DNA of 64,000 nucleotides from Microbaculum marinum. Lineage in GTDB: Bacteria > Pseudomonadota > Alphaproteobacteria > Rhizobiales > Tepidamorphaceae. Positions 1-8,375 of this stretch are shown piece by piece (positions within the stretch are counted from its first letter, which is position 1; every line of letters starts with the position of its first letter). A program made the translations under genes and the position numbers. The notes under the pieces were generated by a model that did no database searches, was not told the DNA's origin, and was given only the letters and a program-made list of their open reading frames with translations. The stretch is taken from the NCBI RefSeq assembly GCF_042646165.1, contig NZ_JBHRTC010000012.1, one strand, 5' to 3'.

Positions 1-208
1 AGGCGTCGAGGTTCGGCTGGTCGCGGGATTTCAGGTACTCGGTGACCAGGTCGTCCTTGCTCCGGAAGTGATAGTAGAGCGTCTTCTTGGTGATCTTCGC
101 CTTCTCGGCCACCGCATCCACGCTCACCGCGCGGATGCCCTCGGCATAGAACAGACGGTTCGCCGCGGTCAGGATGCGGTGCTTCGTATCGGTGCGGGTG
201 CGGGGCAT
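1..208 (-). CDS. TetR/AcrR family transcriptional regulator, N-terminal part
   Basis: Reading from the ATG at 208 towards the window edge gives a classic TetR N-terminus: an N-terminal helix (TKHRILTAANRLFYAEGI), then the helix-turn-helix (VDAVAEKAKITKKTLYYHF, with the usual TLYYHF recognition helix) and the start of the linker helix. Only about 69 residues are inside the window; the ligand-binding domain is cut off. The gene is divergent from the enoyl-CoA hydratase at 303 and the gap holds a near-perfect operator-like palindrome (214-237), so it probably represses itself and the hydratase, perhaps with an acyl-CoA or other acid as inducer (inference). The family call is firm; the effector is unknown. 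Confidence 0.9.
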   Translation of the reverse strand, partial: MPRTRTDTKHRILTAANRLFYAEGIRAVSVDAVAEKAKITKKTLYYHFRSKDDLVTEYLKSRDQPNLDA

Positions 209-213
209 CTTGA

Positions 214-237
214 TGTATACCAACCAGTGAGTTTACA
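214..237. promoter_or_regulatory. Operator-like palindrome between tetR and enoyl-CoA hydratase
   Basis: The 24-bp stretch has the symmetric skeleton TGTA-N-AC-N2-AC-N2-GT-N2-GT-N-TACA: 16 of 24 positions agree with their reverse complement. It lies 5 bp upstream of the TetR start codon and about 65 bp upstream of the hydratase start, the usual place for a TetR autoregulatory operator controlling a divergent gene. Binding is inferred, not shown. Confidence 0.6.
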
Positions 238-302
238 GGACCGTACACGGCCGTCAGTCTCGCGGCAACCTTGAAGACGGACGCGAGCACATGGAGGTGG
301 AC

Positions 303-1091
303 ATGTCCGAACCGGTGACGGTCGAGCAGCGCGGCGAACTCGCTCTCCTGACCCTGAACAGGCCCGACAAGCTCAATGCACTGAACTATGCCACGATCGA
401 CCTTCTGATGGCCCGCCTCGACGGGATCGAGCGCGACCCGGCGGTCCGAGCGGTCGTCCTGACCGGCGCGGGACGGGCCTTCTCGGCCGGCGGCGACATT
501 CCCGAGTTCACCGCGAGCATGGCGCGCGGCGTCGACGAGGCGGTGCGCGACTTCTGCCGGCGCGGCCAGGCGATGACGGCGCGGCTGGAAGCGTTCCCGA
601 AGCCGGTGATCGCCGCCGTCAACGGCATCGCCTATGGCGGCGGCTGCGAGATCACCGAAGCCGTGCATCTGGCGGTGGCGAGCGAGCGTGCGCTGTTCGC
701 CAAGCCGGAAATCAACATCGGCATCCCGCCGACCTTCGGCGGCACGCAGCGTCTGCCGCGGCTGGCCGGGCGCAAGCGCGCACTGGAACTGCTGCTGACC
801 GGCGACCCGTTCACCCCGGCGCGCGCCCTCGACCTGGGGCTGGTCAACCGCGTCGTGCCGCACGACGACCTGCTGCCTGCGGCGTTCGACCTGGCCGGGC
901 GCATCCTGCGCCACTCCCCGCTTGCCGCCGCACGGATCCTCACGGCGGTGACGCGCGGGCTCAATGTCACGATCGACGAGGGCCTGCTGATCGAACGCGA
1001 GCAGTTCGCGCGGATGTCGGCATGCGCGGACGCGCGGGAGGGACTGGCCGCGTGGATCGGGCGTCGGCCGCCGGCATATGCCGGCCGCTAG
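303..1091 (+). CDS. Enoyl-CoA hydratase/isomerase (crotonase fold), probably active hydratase
   Basis: A 262-residue crotonase-family protein. It would hydrate trans-2-enoyl-CoA thioesters during beta-oxidation of fatty or aromatic acids in the cytoplasm. The oxyanion-hole strand (AGRAFSAGGD) and the second loop (NGIAYGGGCE) are clear, and both catalytic glutamates of classical hydratases are present: one in GGGCE and one in KPEINIGIPP, followed by GGTQRLPR. I chose the ATG at 303 over the in-frame ATG at 291 because GGAGG sits 5 nt before it. The divergent TetR gene and shared palindrome suggest induction by a substrate acyl-CoA. The exact substrate cannot be read from sequence. Confidence 0.9.
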   Translation: MSEPVTVEQRGELALLTLNRPDKLNALNYATIDLLMARLDGIERDPAVRAVVLTGAGRAFSAGGDIPEFTASMARGVDEAVRDFCRRGQAMTARLEAFPKPVIAAVNGIAYGGGCEITEAVHLAVASERALFAKPEINIGIPPTFGGTQRLPRLAGRKRALELLLTGDPFTPARALDLGLVNRVVPHDDLLPAAFDLAGRILRHSPLAAARILTAVTRGLNVTIDEGLLIEREQFARMSACADAREGLAAWIGRRPPAYAGR

Positions 1092-1267
1092 CGGCTCCGG
1101 AGGTCGGTCTGGACGGTGACGGCGGCTCCGAGTGCGTTCGATACCGCGGACGGACCGGCGGCCCGGACGCCGCCGCCCAGGCCGAGAACGACGCCGACCA
1201 GCGCGGCGACGCCTGCAATCACGGAAAGCCAGCGGGTGACGAGGCTGGCGGGTCGATCACTGGACAC
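1088..1267 (-). CDS. Small single-pass membrane protein, unknown
   Basis: A 59-residue frame on the minus strand, starting at a GTG preceded by GGAGA at a good distance (an earlier in-frame GTG at 1285 lacks this). It reads as a charged N-terminus, one hydrophobic helix (WLSVIAGVAALVGVVLGLGGG) and a short polar tail. Its stop overlaps the hydratase stop by 3 bases in convergent arrangement, and it lies downstream of hpd on the same strand, 155 bp away. I do not recognise a family. The evidence is only the ribosome site and the membrane segment, so it could be a chance frame. Confidence 0.4.
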   Translation of the reverse strand: MSSDRPASLVTRWLSVIAGVAALVGVVLGLGGGVRAAGPSAVSNALGAAVTVQTDLRSR

Positions 1268-1422
1268 GGAAGGTCTCCATCGCACTCTACTCGCGATGGA
1301 GAACCCGGTTACCGCGAATATGTTTCAAAACCGTGTCCGCAACGGGCCGACTTGGTTTCAGCCACGCCCTGCGCCCGGCAATGCGCGACGACCGGCCCGC
1401 TCGTGCATTGCCTGCCGGACGA

Positions 1423-2541
<1,119 letters not shown>

Positions 2542-2579
2542 CAGATCCTCCTGCGGATGTGTTCGATATTGGGATCATT

Positions 2580-2600
2580 GTCGCGCACGAAACATGCGAC
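2580..2600. promoter_or_regulatory. Short inverted repeat in hpd/lrp divergent promoter
   Basis: GTCGC and GCGAC are separated by 11 bp in the 130-bp gap between hpd and the Lrp-type gene. Further on, near 2628-2652, the hexamer CATGAT occurs twice in direct orientation around a GTGCA-rich centre. These are plausible operator half-sites for the adjacent regulator but are short and could be chance in GC-rich DNA. Confidence 0.25.
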
Positions 2601-2671
2601 GTGTTTGCGAAGCGGCCCCGAATTCGGCATGATGTGCACGGTTTGTGCATGATATCCGGAACAGGCGCACG

Positions 2672-3139
2672 ATGACGGCACTGGACGCGGTGGACCTGCG
2701 GATTCTCGACGCGCTGCAGGAGGCCGGCGACCTGACCAACCAGCAGCTCGCCGACCGCGTCCACCTGTCGGCCTCGCAGGTCTCGCGCCGCCGCGCCCGG
2801 CTGGAGGCCGACGGCATCATCCGCCGCTACCGGGCCGAGCTCGACGCCGGGCGGCTGGGGCTCGCCACCATCGTCTTCATCCACGTGACGCTGGCGCGCC
2901 ACAACGCCGCCAACGCCCGGCGCTTCCGCGACCTCGCCCGGCGGCTGCCGGAGATCCAGGAGGCCTATGCGCTGACCGGCGAGGCGGACTACCTGCTCAA
3001 GGTGGTGGTCGGCTCGCTGCCGGACCTGTCGGCCTTCGTCAACGACGTCCTGCTGCCGCACGAAAGCATCAGCCAAGTGCGCTCCGAGGTGGTGCTGGAG
3101 ACCCTGAGCGAGCGCAGGTCGCTGCCGATCGGGGGGTGA
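2672..3139 (+). CDS. Lrp/AsnC family transcriptional regulator
   Basis: A 155-residue regulator with an N-terminal winged helix-turn-helix (VDLRILDALQEAGDLTNQQL, then SASQVSRRRARLE) and a C-terminal RAM/ACT-like ligand domain, with the typical 'alternating hydrophobic' strand (LATIVFIHVTL) and GEADYLLKV. This family binds amino acids and forms octamers that wrap promoter DNA. I start at the ATG at 2672; an in-frame GTG at 2645 would add nine residues with no better ribosome site. Divergent orientation with hpd makes control of tyrosine degradation the best guess. Downstream lies a repeat-rich region without genes. Confidence 0.9.
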   Translation: MTALDAVDLRILDALQEAGDLTNQQLADRVHLSASQVSRRRARLEADGIIRRYRAELDAGRLGLATIVFIHVTLARHNAANARRFRDLARRLPEIQEAYALTGEADYLLKVVVGSLPDLSAFVNDVLLPHESISQVRSEVVLETLSERRSLPIGG

Positions 3140-3141
3140 GG

Positions 3142-3297
3142 AGCGGTCCGCGTCAGCGGACGAAACGCATGGCGTTTCGAGCGACGAACGCCCGAGGCCA
3201 GAAGCCGAGGGCTGGGGCGAGCGGTCCGCGTCAGCGGACGAAACGCATCGCGTTTGGAGCGACGAAGGCCCGAGGCCAGAAGCCGAGGGCCGGGAAA
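3142..3297 (+). repeat. Two tandem copies of a ~78-bp repeat
   Basis: Unit 1 (3142-3220) and unit 2 (3221-3297) are nearly identical: each starts GCGGTCCGCGTCAGCGGACG, passes through a small hairpin (AAACGCAT..GCGTTT), and ends in CCAGAAGCCGAGGGC. A third start (GCGGTCCGTG) follows at 3298. The same unit returns inverted near 3381-3460, forward at 3637-3712, and again at 51137-51190 beside the second composite element. Two units only, with no spacers, so this is not CRISPR. Confidence 0.85.
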
Positions 3298-3462
3298 GCG
3301 GTCCGTGCCGGCCGTCGTCCGTGTGGCGGGGCGGGACGACGGTGCGTCTCGACGAGTTGCGGATGCGCGGGTCGCAGGCTGCCCCAGCCCTCGGCTTTGC
3401 GCCTCGGGCGTTCGCCCCTGCGAAAGCGTTGCTTTCGCTGCCGCTGCGCGGCACCGGGGCTC

Positions 3463-3632
3463 ACCCCCCTCTCCAACTCTCCCCCACAAGGGGGGAGAGG
3501 GTCCCCTGGGGCATCCGCCCGTCGTGAGTCGATGCTTCGATGCCTGCTGCACGACAGGAGTATTTGGGACCTGCAATGACTGGCGGCTTGCGCCTCTCTC
3601 CCCCCTTGTGGGGGAGAGTTGGAGAGGGGGGT
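3463..3632. repeat. Composite inverted-repeat element, copy A
   Basis: Two 37-bp arms, 3463-3499 and 3596-3632, are exact inverted copies (ACCCCCCTCTCCAACTCTCC... against its reverse complement), each with an internal CTCCCCC/GGGGGAG hairpin. They enclose 96 bp. Outside each arm is a degenerate copy of the 78-bp repeat in opposite orientation, so the element is a nested palindrome of about 330 bp. A second copy with the same design lies at 50963-51133. It looks like a non-autonomous mobile or structured repeat; no transposase is near. Confidence 0.85.
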
Positions 3633-3798
3633 AAGGCACGGTCCGCGTCAGCGGCGAAACGCGTGAGCGTTTCGAGTGCCTTACGCGAGAGGCTCGAAGC
3701 CGAGGGCCGCAGCGGACGGTCCGGCACGCCGTGTCCGGACGGCGGCGTTCACAATCCGGCGCTGCCGTCTATGATCGGCCGGACCGGACCGAATCGCC

Positions 3799-4536
3799 AT
3801 GCTGATCCTCACCCTCCTCGCCGCGCTCGCCTTCATCGCCGTTCACCTGTTCATCGGGCGGCTGCGGTTTCTCGAAGGCACGCCGCGGCATGCGTTGCTG
3901 TCGGTCGCCGGCGGCGTCGCAGTCGCCTATATCTTCCTGCACGTGCTGCCGGAACTGGCCGCCCACCAGAAGACGTTCGCCAGGGCGCTGGAACTGAGCG
4001 ACGAGGCCGCCGAGGCCTGGGTGTACCTGGTGTCGCTGTCGGGCCTGCTGGTGTTCTTCGGGCTGGAGCGGGCGGCGAAGACCTCGCGCGGCCGGCGGCT
4101 GGCCGCGACCGGCGAGAGCCGGCTGGAGCGCGAGGTGAAGTGGCTGCACCTCGGCTCGTTCTTCTTCTTCAACTTCCTGATCGGATACCTGCTGCTGCAC
4201 CGCGAGCAGACCGGGCTGTGGTCGCTGGCGTTCTATGCCTCGGCCATGCTGCTGCACCTGGCGACCAGCGACTTTGGCCAGCGCCAGGAGCATGCCGACG
4301 ACTACGACGCCGAGACCCGCTGGGTGCTGGCGGCCGGGATCGCGGCGGGCTGGCTCGTCGGCGCGCTCGACCGGGAGGTGCCGCCGATCGTCATCGGCTT
4401 CCTGTTCGCCTTCCTCGCCGGCGGCGTCGTGCTCAACACGCTGAAGGAGGAACTGCCCGAGGACCGCGACAGCCGCTTCCTGCCGCTCGCCGCCGGGGCG
4501 GCCCTTTATTCGGCGCTGCTGATCCTGATCGGGTAG
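3799..4536 (+). CDS. ZIP-like polytopic membrane protein
   Basis: A 245-residue integral membrane protein with about seven hydrophobic segments. Two features recall ZIP metal transporters: GGVAVAYIFLHVLPEL near residue 40 (a His and Pro-Glu in a helix) and FLAGGVVLNTLKEELPED near residue 205. A charged loop follows helix three (AAKTSRGRRLAATGESRLERE). The family is remote from well-studied ZIPs, so metal transport is only suggested. It ends 10 bp before the convergent isomerase gene. No strong ribosome site is visible before the ATG. Alternative: a hypothetical membrane protein of unrelated function. Confidence 0.6.
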   Translation: MLILTLLAALAFIAVHLFIGRLRFLEGTPRHALLSVAGGVAVAYIFLHVLPELAAHQKTFARALELSDEAAEAWVYLVSLSGLLVFFGLERAAKTSRGRRLAATGESRLEREVKWLHLGSFFFFNFLIGYLLLHREQTGLWSLAFYASAMLLHLATSDFGQRQEHADDYDAETRWVLAAGIAAGWLVGALDREVPPIVIGFLFAFLAGGVVLNTLKEELPEDRDSRFLPLAAGAALYSALLILIG

Positions 4537-4546
4537 GGCCGGACGC

Positions 4547-5335
4547 TCAGTGCGTGCGGGTCATGTAGGGCTCGAACCACGCCAGGCTGTCCGTTGTGGC
4601 CGCCGGCGGCCGGTATTCGCAGCCGATCCAGCCGTCGTAGCCGAGCGTCTCCAGTTCGGCGAACACGAAGGGATAGTTGATCTCGCCCGTGCCCGGGTCG
4701 GCGCGGTCCGGCGGGTTGGCGATCTGGACGTGCCGGGCGATGTCGAGATAGTCGCGAATGGCGTGGATCAGGTCGCCGCGCGTCACCTGGCGGTGATAGA
4801 GGTCGAGCTGCAGGCGCAGATTGTCGACCGCCACGCTCTCGATGATCCGCCGCGCCTCGCCGAGATCCGACAGGAAATAGCCCGGGTTGTCGCGCAAGTT
4901 GATCGGCTCGATCAGGATGGTGACGCCGTGCGCGCTTGCTTCCGCCGCCGCCCGGCGGAGGTTGCCGATGTAGGTATCCCTGACCCGTTCCGGGTCGTCG
5001 GAGGGCGTCGGCACGCCGGCCATGCAGTGCAGCAGCGAACAGCCGAGCGCGTCCGCATAGGCGAGCGCCTGGGAGACGGAGGCCTCGAAGTCGGCCTCCC
5101 GGCCCGGCATCGCGGCGAGCCCCCGCTCGCCGGCGGAAAAGTCGCCGGGATACAGGTTGAAGAGCACCTGCTTCAGGTCGTAGGCGGCAAGCTGCGCGGC
5201 CAGGTCGCCGGCGTCGAAATCGTACGGGAACAGGAACTCCACGCCGTTGAAGCCGGCCTGTCGCGCAGCGGCGAAGCGTTCCATGAACGGCAGCTCCGTG
5301 AACATCATCGACAGGTTGGCGGCAAAGCGCAGCAT
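4547..5335 (-). CDS. hyi: Hydroxypyruvate isomerase (Hyi/OtnI family TIM barrel)
   Basis: A 262-residue xylose-isomerase-like TIM barrel. Hyi interconverts hydroxypyruvate and tartronate semialdehyde in glyoxylate metabolism; the related OtnI isomerises 2-oxo-tetronate. Family features include MLRFAANLSMMFTELPFMER at the N-terminus, GFNGVEFLFPYD, the metal-binding Glu region ILIEPINLRDNPGYFL, LQLDLYHRQ and the C-terminal GWIGCEYRP. These carry the expected two metal-ligand Glu, an Asp and a His. It stands alone, with the permease next on the same strand. Together with glcDEF and malate synthase elsewhere in the window it supports active C2/C3 acid metabolism (inference). Hyi and OtnI cannot be separated with certainty here. 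Confidence 0.85.
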   Translation of the reverse strand: MLRFAANLSMMFTELPFMERFAAARQAGFNGVEFLFPYDFDAGDLAAQLAAYDLKQVLFNLYPGDFSAGERGLAAMPGREADFEASVSQALAYADALGCSLLHCMAGVPTPSDDPERVRDTYIGNLRRAAAEASAHGVTILIEPINLRDNPGYFLSDLGEARRIIESVAVDNLRLQLDLYHRQVTRGDLIHAIRDYLDIARHVQIANPPDRADPGTGEINYPFVFAELETLGYDGWIGCEYRPPAATTDSLAWFEPYMTRTH

Positions 5336-5409
5336 CGTTTCCTCCCAGGGTCGCGGTCTGTTTTGCGGTGATAGGCGACCAACACGCAGGCCGCGTCAAG
5401 GCCGCGGCG

Positions 5410-6633
5410 TCAAAGCACCACACTCGCGACCAGCAGCGCGGCGGACAGGATCGCGCCGAGAACGGGCGCGATCAGCGGAACGGAGATGGGCGGCGGCGGG
5501 CCGCCGGCGCGCTTGAGGCGGACAAGCGCGAGGTTGACCATGACGAAGATCGCCATGATCAGCTGCGAGCTGATCGCGGCGAGGTCCCCGATGTGCAGGC
5601 TCAGCGTCAGCGCGAACACCCCGGCCAGCACGACCAGCGTCGCGTTCGCCGGTGTGCCGCGCCGTTCGCCGACGCGGCCGAGCCAGGCCGGCAGGCGACC
5701 GCGCCGGGCCAGCCCGTAGAGGACGCGCGGCGCCATGATGAACTGCACGAGGATGCCGTTCAGCGTCGCGGCGATGGCAATCAGGGTCACGACGGTGTCG
5801 GCGCCGGGCAACCGCTTTCCAGCGACGAGGGCCAGCGGCGCCGACGATGCGGCGAGGTCCTCCACGGGCACCGCCAGCACGCAGACGGTGGCAACCACAA
5901 GATAGAGCAGCACGGCCGTCACGAAGACCAGTGCGATGGCGCGGGGCATGGTGCGTTCGGGCGCCTTCACCTCCTCGGCAACGTTGACCATGTCCTCGAA
6001 GCCGATGAACGCGAAGAACGCGATGACGCTGCCGGAGACGATCGCCGACCACGCCTGCCAGGACGGCGGCGGCACGATGTCGCCGACGCGCATCAGGATG
6101 GCGGGTTCGTCGAACAGGGCGGCGCCCGCAACCAGCAGCAGGCCGCCGACCTCCAGCACCGTCAGCGCAGCCGCCAGCACGGCGGACTCCAGAATGCCCC
6201 ACAGCGCGATGGCGCCGAGGCCGGCGACGATGGCCAGCGCCAGAAGCCAGACGGGTGCCGCCATCAAAGAGTGAAGGTAGCCTGCGGCGCCGAGCGCGAT
6301 CGTCGCCGCCGCCAGGGTGCCCACGACCACCAGTGCGAGCCCGACCGCGACGGTCAGGGCCGGCGACCCGAAGCCCTGATCCACATAGGCAGCCTCGCCG
6401 GCGGCTTCCGGAAGCCGGCTTGCAAGCTCCATGTAGGACAACGAGGTGACGCCGACGATTGCCGCCGCAATCACGAAGGAGAAGGGCGCGAAGATGCCGG
6501 CGATGCCGGCAATGGCCCCGATCAGCACGTAGATCCCCGCCCCGACGACGACGCCGAGGCCGTACAGCGTCAGCAGCCAGAACCCGAGCGTGCGTCTGAG
6601 TTGCGGCCGTGTCGTGTCCGGGAGGGGTGTCAC
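5410..6633 (-). CDS. APC superfamily amino-acid permease
   Basis: A 407-residue transporter with about 11-12 transmembrane helices. The first helix carries the APC signature LTLYGLGVVVGAGIYVLIG, where the unwound GAGIY segment binds the substrate amino group. YMELASRLPEAAGEAAYV and FIGFEDMVNVAEEVKAPERTMPRAI are also typical of the family. It imports or exchanges an amino acid across the inner membrane, but the substrate cannot be told. It is on the same strand as the isomerase, 74 bp upstream of it. Length is slightly below the usual 430-480 because the C-terminus stops after the eleventh or twelfth helix. Confidence 0.88.
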   Translation of the reverse strand: MTPLPDTTRPQLRRTLGFWLLTLYGLGVVVGAGIYVLIGAIAGIAGIFAPFSFVIAAAIVGVTSLSYMELASRLPEAAGEAAYVDQGFGSPALTVAVGLALVVVGTLAAATIALGAAGYLHSLMAAPVWLLALAIVAGLGAIALWGILESAVLAAALTVLEVGGLLLVAGAALFDEPAILMRVGDIVPPPSWQAWSAIVSGSVIAFFAFIGFEDMVNVAEEVKAPERTMPRAIALVFVTAVLLYLVVATVCVLAVPVEDLAASSAPLALVAGKRLPGADTVVTLIAIAATLNGILVQFIMAPRVLYGLARRGRLPAWLGRVGERRGTPANATLVVLAGVFALTLSLHIGDLAAISSQLIMAIFVMVNLALVRLKRAGGPPPPISVPLIAPVLGAILSAALLVASVVL

Positions 6634-6825
6634 GCTGGCGGTATCCGGATGCGGCGCCGCGCTATCCGGGTGAGGGCCGGGTCGGCTCGTTCGGCAGCGC
6701 TCGGCGCGGCTCGACCATCGCGGCCGGGGCCGCGCGATTTAGCCGGGGCAACTGAGCCGGGGCGACCGAGTCGTGCGGACCGGCTCTTCTACCGATCCGC
6801 AGGCTCGGCGAACGTCGCCCCGGGG

Positions 6826-7086
6826 CTACTGCTGCAGGATCTGCAGCGCCTCCTGCAGCGGCGAGGTGCAATCGCCCCCGGCGCGGGTGCCTTCGGCCAT
6901 GCCCTGGTCGCGGAGCTGGTAGACCTGCTCCTTTTCCTGGTCCGTCAGCTCGGCGGTCTTCAGGAGTTCGTTGATCTGGCCGATCATCGTGTCGCAATCC
7001 TCGGTCTGCGCGCTTGCGGGCACGACGGCGCCCATGGTCAGTCCGAGAAACGCGGTGGCGACGAGCGCGGAACGAATGTCAATCAT
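6826..7086 (-). CDS. Small secreted protein, unknown
   Basis: An 86-residue protein with a clear signal peptide (IDIRSALVATAFLGLTMGAVVPASAQ, cleavage after ASA-Q) and a mature domain of about 60 residues with two cysteines (EDCDTMIG and GGDCTSPLQ), largely helical and charged. I chose the ATG at 7086 because the signal peptide starts there and AGGA lies upstream; an in-frame start at 7125 adds only a charged leader. No family is recognised. The two cysteines suggest a periplasmic disulfide. The gene is monocistronic, and the 185 bp upstream hold a palindrome (7144-7160). Confidence 0.7.
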   Translation of the reverse strand: MIDIRSALVATAFLGLTMGAVVPASAQTEDCDTMIGQINELLKTAELTDQEKEQVYQLRDQGMAEGTRAGGDCTSPLQEALQILQQ

Positions 7087-7143
7087 TGGGGGGCTTCCTC
7101 GGTTGGTTGGCACATCCTCGACCATAACGGGCGGATGTGACGG

Positions 7144-7160
7144 TTAGACAGCTTGTCTAA
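7144..7160. promoter_or_regulatory. Perfect TTAGACA/TGTCTAA palindrome in divergent promoter
   Basis: TTAGACA and TGTCTAA flank a 3-bp centre. The site lies 58 bp upstream of the small secreted protein and about 110 bp upstream of the alcohol dehydrogenase, in an AT-richer patch (it is followed by ACTAATCGATGCTTTTTCGA). The form and place fit a TetR- or MarR-type operator acting on either gene. No regulator gene is adjacent. Confidence 0.45.
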
Positions 7161-7271
7161 TCCGACTAATCGATGCTTTTTCGATGCACCGGTCAAGCTC
7201 CGTAGGTCCGCAGAGTAAACGTCTCTCGGCCGCCACGTGTTTCACCTCGCCTGCCGGGGAGTGATGTGACG

Positions 7272-8279
7272 ATGAGCGACACGATGCGTGCAATGGTCCT
7301 CGAGGCCCCCGGCACACGGCTCGTCCTGCGCGAACGGCCGGTGCCCGATCCCGGGCCGGGCCAGGTGCTCGTCAGGGTGCGGGCCTGCGGCGTCTGCCGG
7401 ACCGACTTGCACGTCGTCGACGGCGAGCTGCCGGATATTCCCTACCCGATCGTGCCGGGCCACGAGATCGTCGGCGAGATCGCCGCGCTGGGTGAGCGTG
7501 TCGGCGGCCTGCGCGTCGGCGACCGGGTCGGCGTGCCCTGGCTCGGCTACACCTGCGGGACATGCCGGTACTGCACGAGCGGCCAGGAGAATCTGTGCGA
7601 CCAGGCGCGCTTCACCGGCTACCAGATCGACGGCGGCTACGCGGAATATACGGTCGCCGATGCGCGCTACTGCTTCCCGCTGCCGGACGCCTTCGACGAC
7701 CTCCACGCCGCGCCGCTGCTGTGCGCCGGCCTGATCGGCCACCGCGCCCACCGGATGGCGGGCAATGCGAAGGTGATCGGCATCTACGGCTTCGGGGCGG
7801 CCGCCCACATCATGGCGCAGGTCGCCCGCCACCTCGGCCAGCGGGTCTTCGCGTTCAGCCGTCCGGGCGACACGGCGGCGCAGGACTTCGCGCGGGCGCT
7901 CGGCGCGGAATGGGCCGGCGGCTCGGACGAGCCGCCGCCGGAGGCGCTGGACGCCGCGGTGCTGTTTGCCCCGGTCGGCTCGCTGGTGCCGACGGCGCTG
8001 CGGGCGGTGCGCAAGGGCGGCACGGTGGTCTGCGCCGGCATCCACATGAGCGCCATCCCGTCGTTTCCCTATGACATCCTGTGGGGCGAGCGGGTGGTCC
8101 GCTCGGTCGCCAACCTGACCCGGGCCGACGGCGACGAATTCCTCGAACTCGCAGCCCGGGCGGGCATCGAGACGACGGTCGAGGCGGTGCCGCTTCAGGA
8201 GGCGAACGAGGCGCTGGACCGGCTGCGCGAGGGACGGCTGACCGGCGCGGCGGTGCTGGTGCCATGGCGAAGCGGGTAA
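7272..8279 (+). CDS. Zinc-dependent alcohol dehydrogenase (MDR family)
   Basis: A 335-residue medium-chain dehydrogenase oxidising an alcohol with NAD(P). Catalytic zinc ligands are in CGVCRTDLH and PGHEIVG. The structural zinc site is complete (CGTCRYCTSGQENLC, four Cys). The Rossmann dinucleotide loop is GIYGFGAAAH, as in the AdhP-like branch that has GFGASAH instead of the usual GxGGxG. The ATG at 7272 is chosen; an in-frame GTG at 7266 is 4 nt from GGGGAG and is an equally possible start, differing by two residues. The gene is followed by a crotonase-like gene after 96 bp. Substrate unknown. Confidence 0.9.
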   Translation: MSDTMRAMVLEAPGTRLVLRERPVPDPGPGQVLVRVRACGVCRTDLHVVDGELPDIPYPIVPGHEIVGEIAALGERVGGLRVGDRVGVPWLGYTCGTCRYCTSGQENLCDQARFTGYQIDGGYAEYTVADARYCFPLPDAFDDLHAAPLLCAGLIGHRAHRMAGNAKVIGIYGFGAAAHIMAQVARHLGQRVFAFSRPGDTAAQDFARALGAEWAGGSDEPPPEALDAAVLFAPVGSLVPTALRAVRKGGTVVCAGIHMSAIPSFPYDILWGERVVRSVANLTRADGDEFLELAARAGIETTVEAVPLQEANEALDRLREGRLTGAAVLVPWRSG

Positions 8280-8375
8280 AACCGCTTTGCCGCATCGGGC
8301 GGGGTGCGCTGCGGGAAGCTCTGGTATACGGTCGGCAGCCTTGCGGATCTCAACAGTCAGGTCGGGTAGCTTCAC

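Larger units (their letters stand above)
3140..3798. other. Gene-free repeat island between lrp and zip-like gene
   Basis: 659 bp without a credible gene. It holds the tandem 78-bp units, the composite inverted repeat and a further partial unit. Open frames here are translations of the repeats and change frame between copies. The last ~60 bp (from about 3740) are presumably the promoter and leader of the downstream membrane protein. Confidence 0.75.

Noticed and set aside
3142..3297. Possible CRISPR array
   Set aside because: Only two directly adjoining ~78-bp units, no spacers, inverted copies elsewhere and no cas genes.
6757..6823. Inverted repeat CCGGGGCGAC/GTCGCCCCGG as terminator
   Set aside because: The loop would be 47 nt and no T-run follows; in this GC-rich stretch with AGCCGGGGC direct repeats a 10-bp dyad is not convincing.
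5368..7140. 590-codon open frame opposite the amino-acid permease and small secreted gene
   Set aside because: Covers two well-supported minus-strand genes and the low-complexity composition (QRQ, DDR runs) is typical of a shadow frame.
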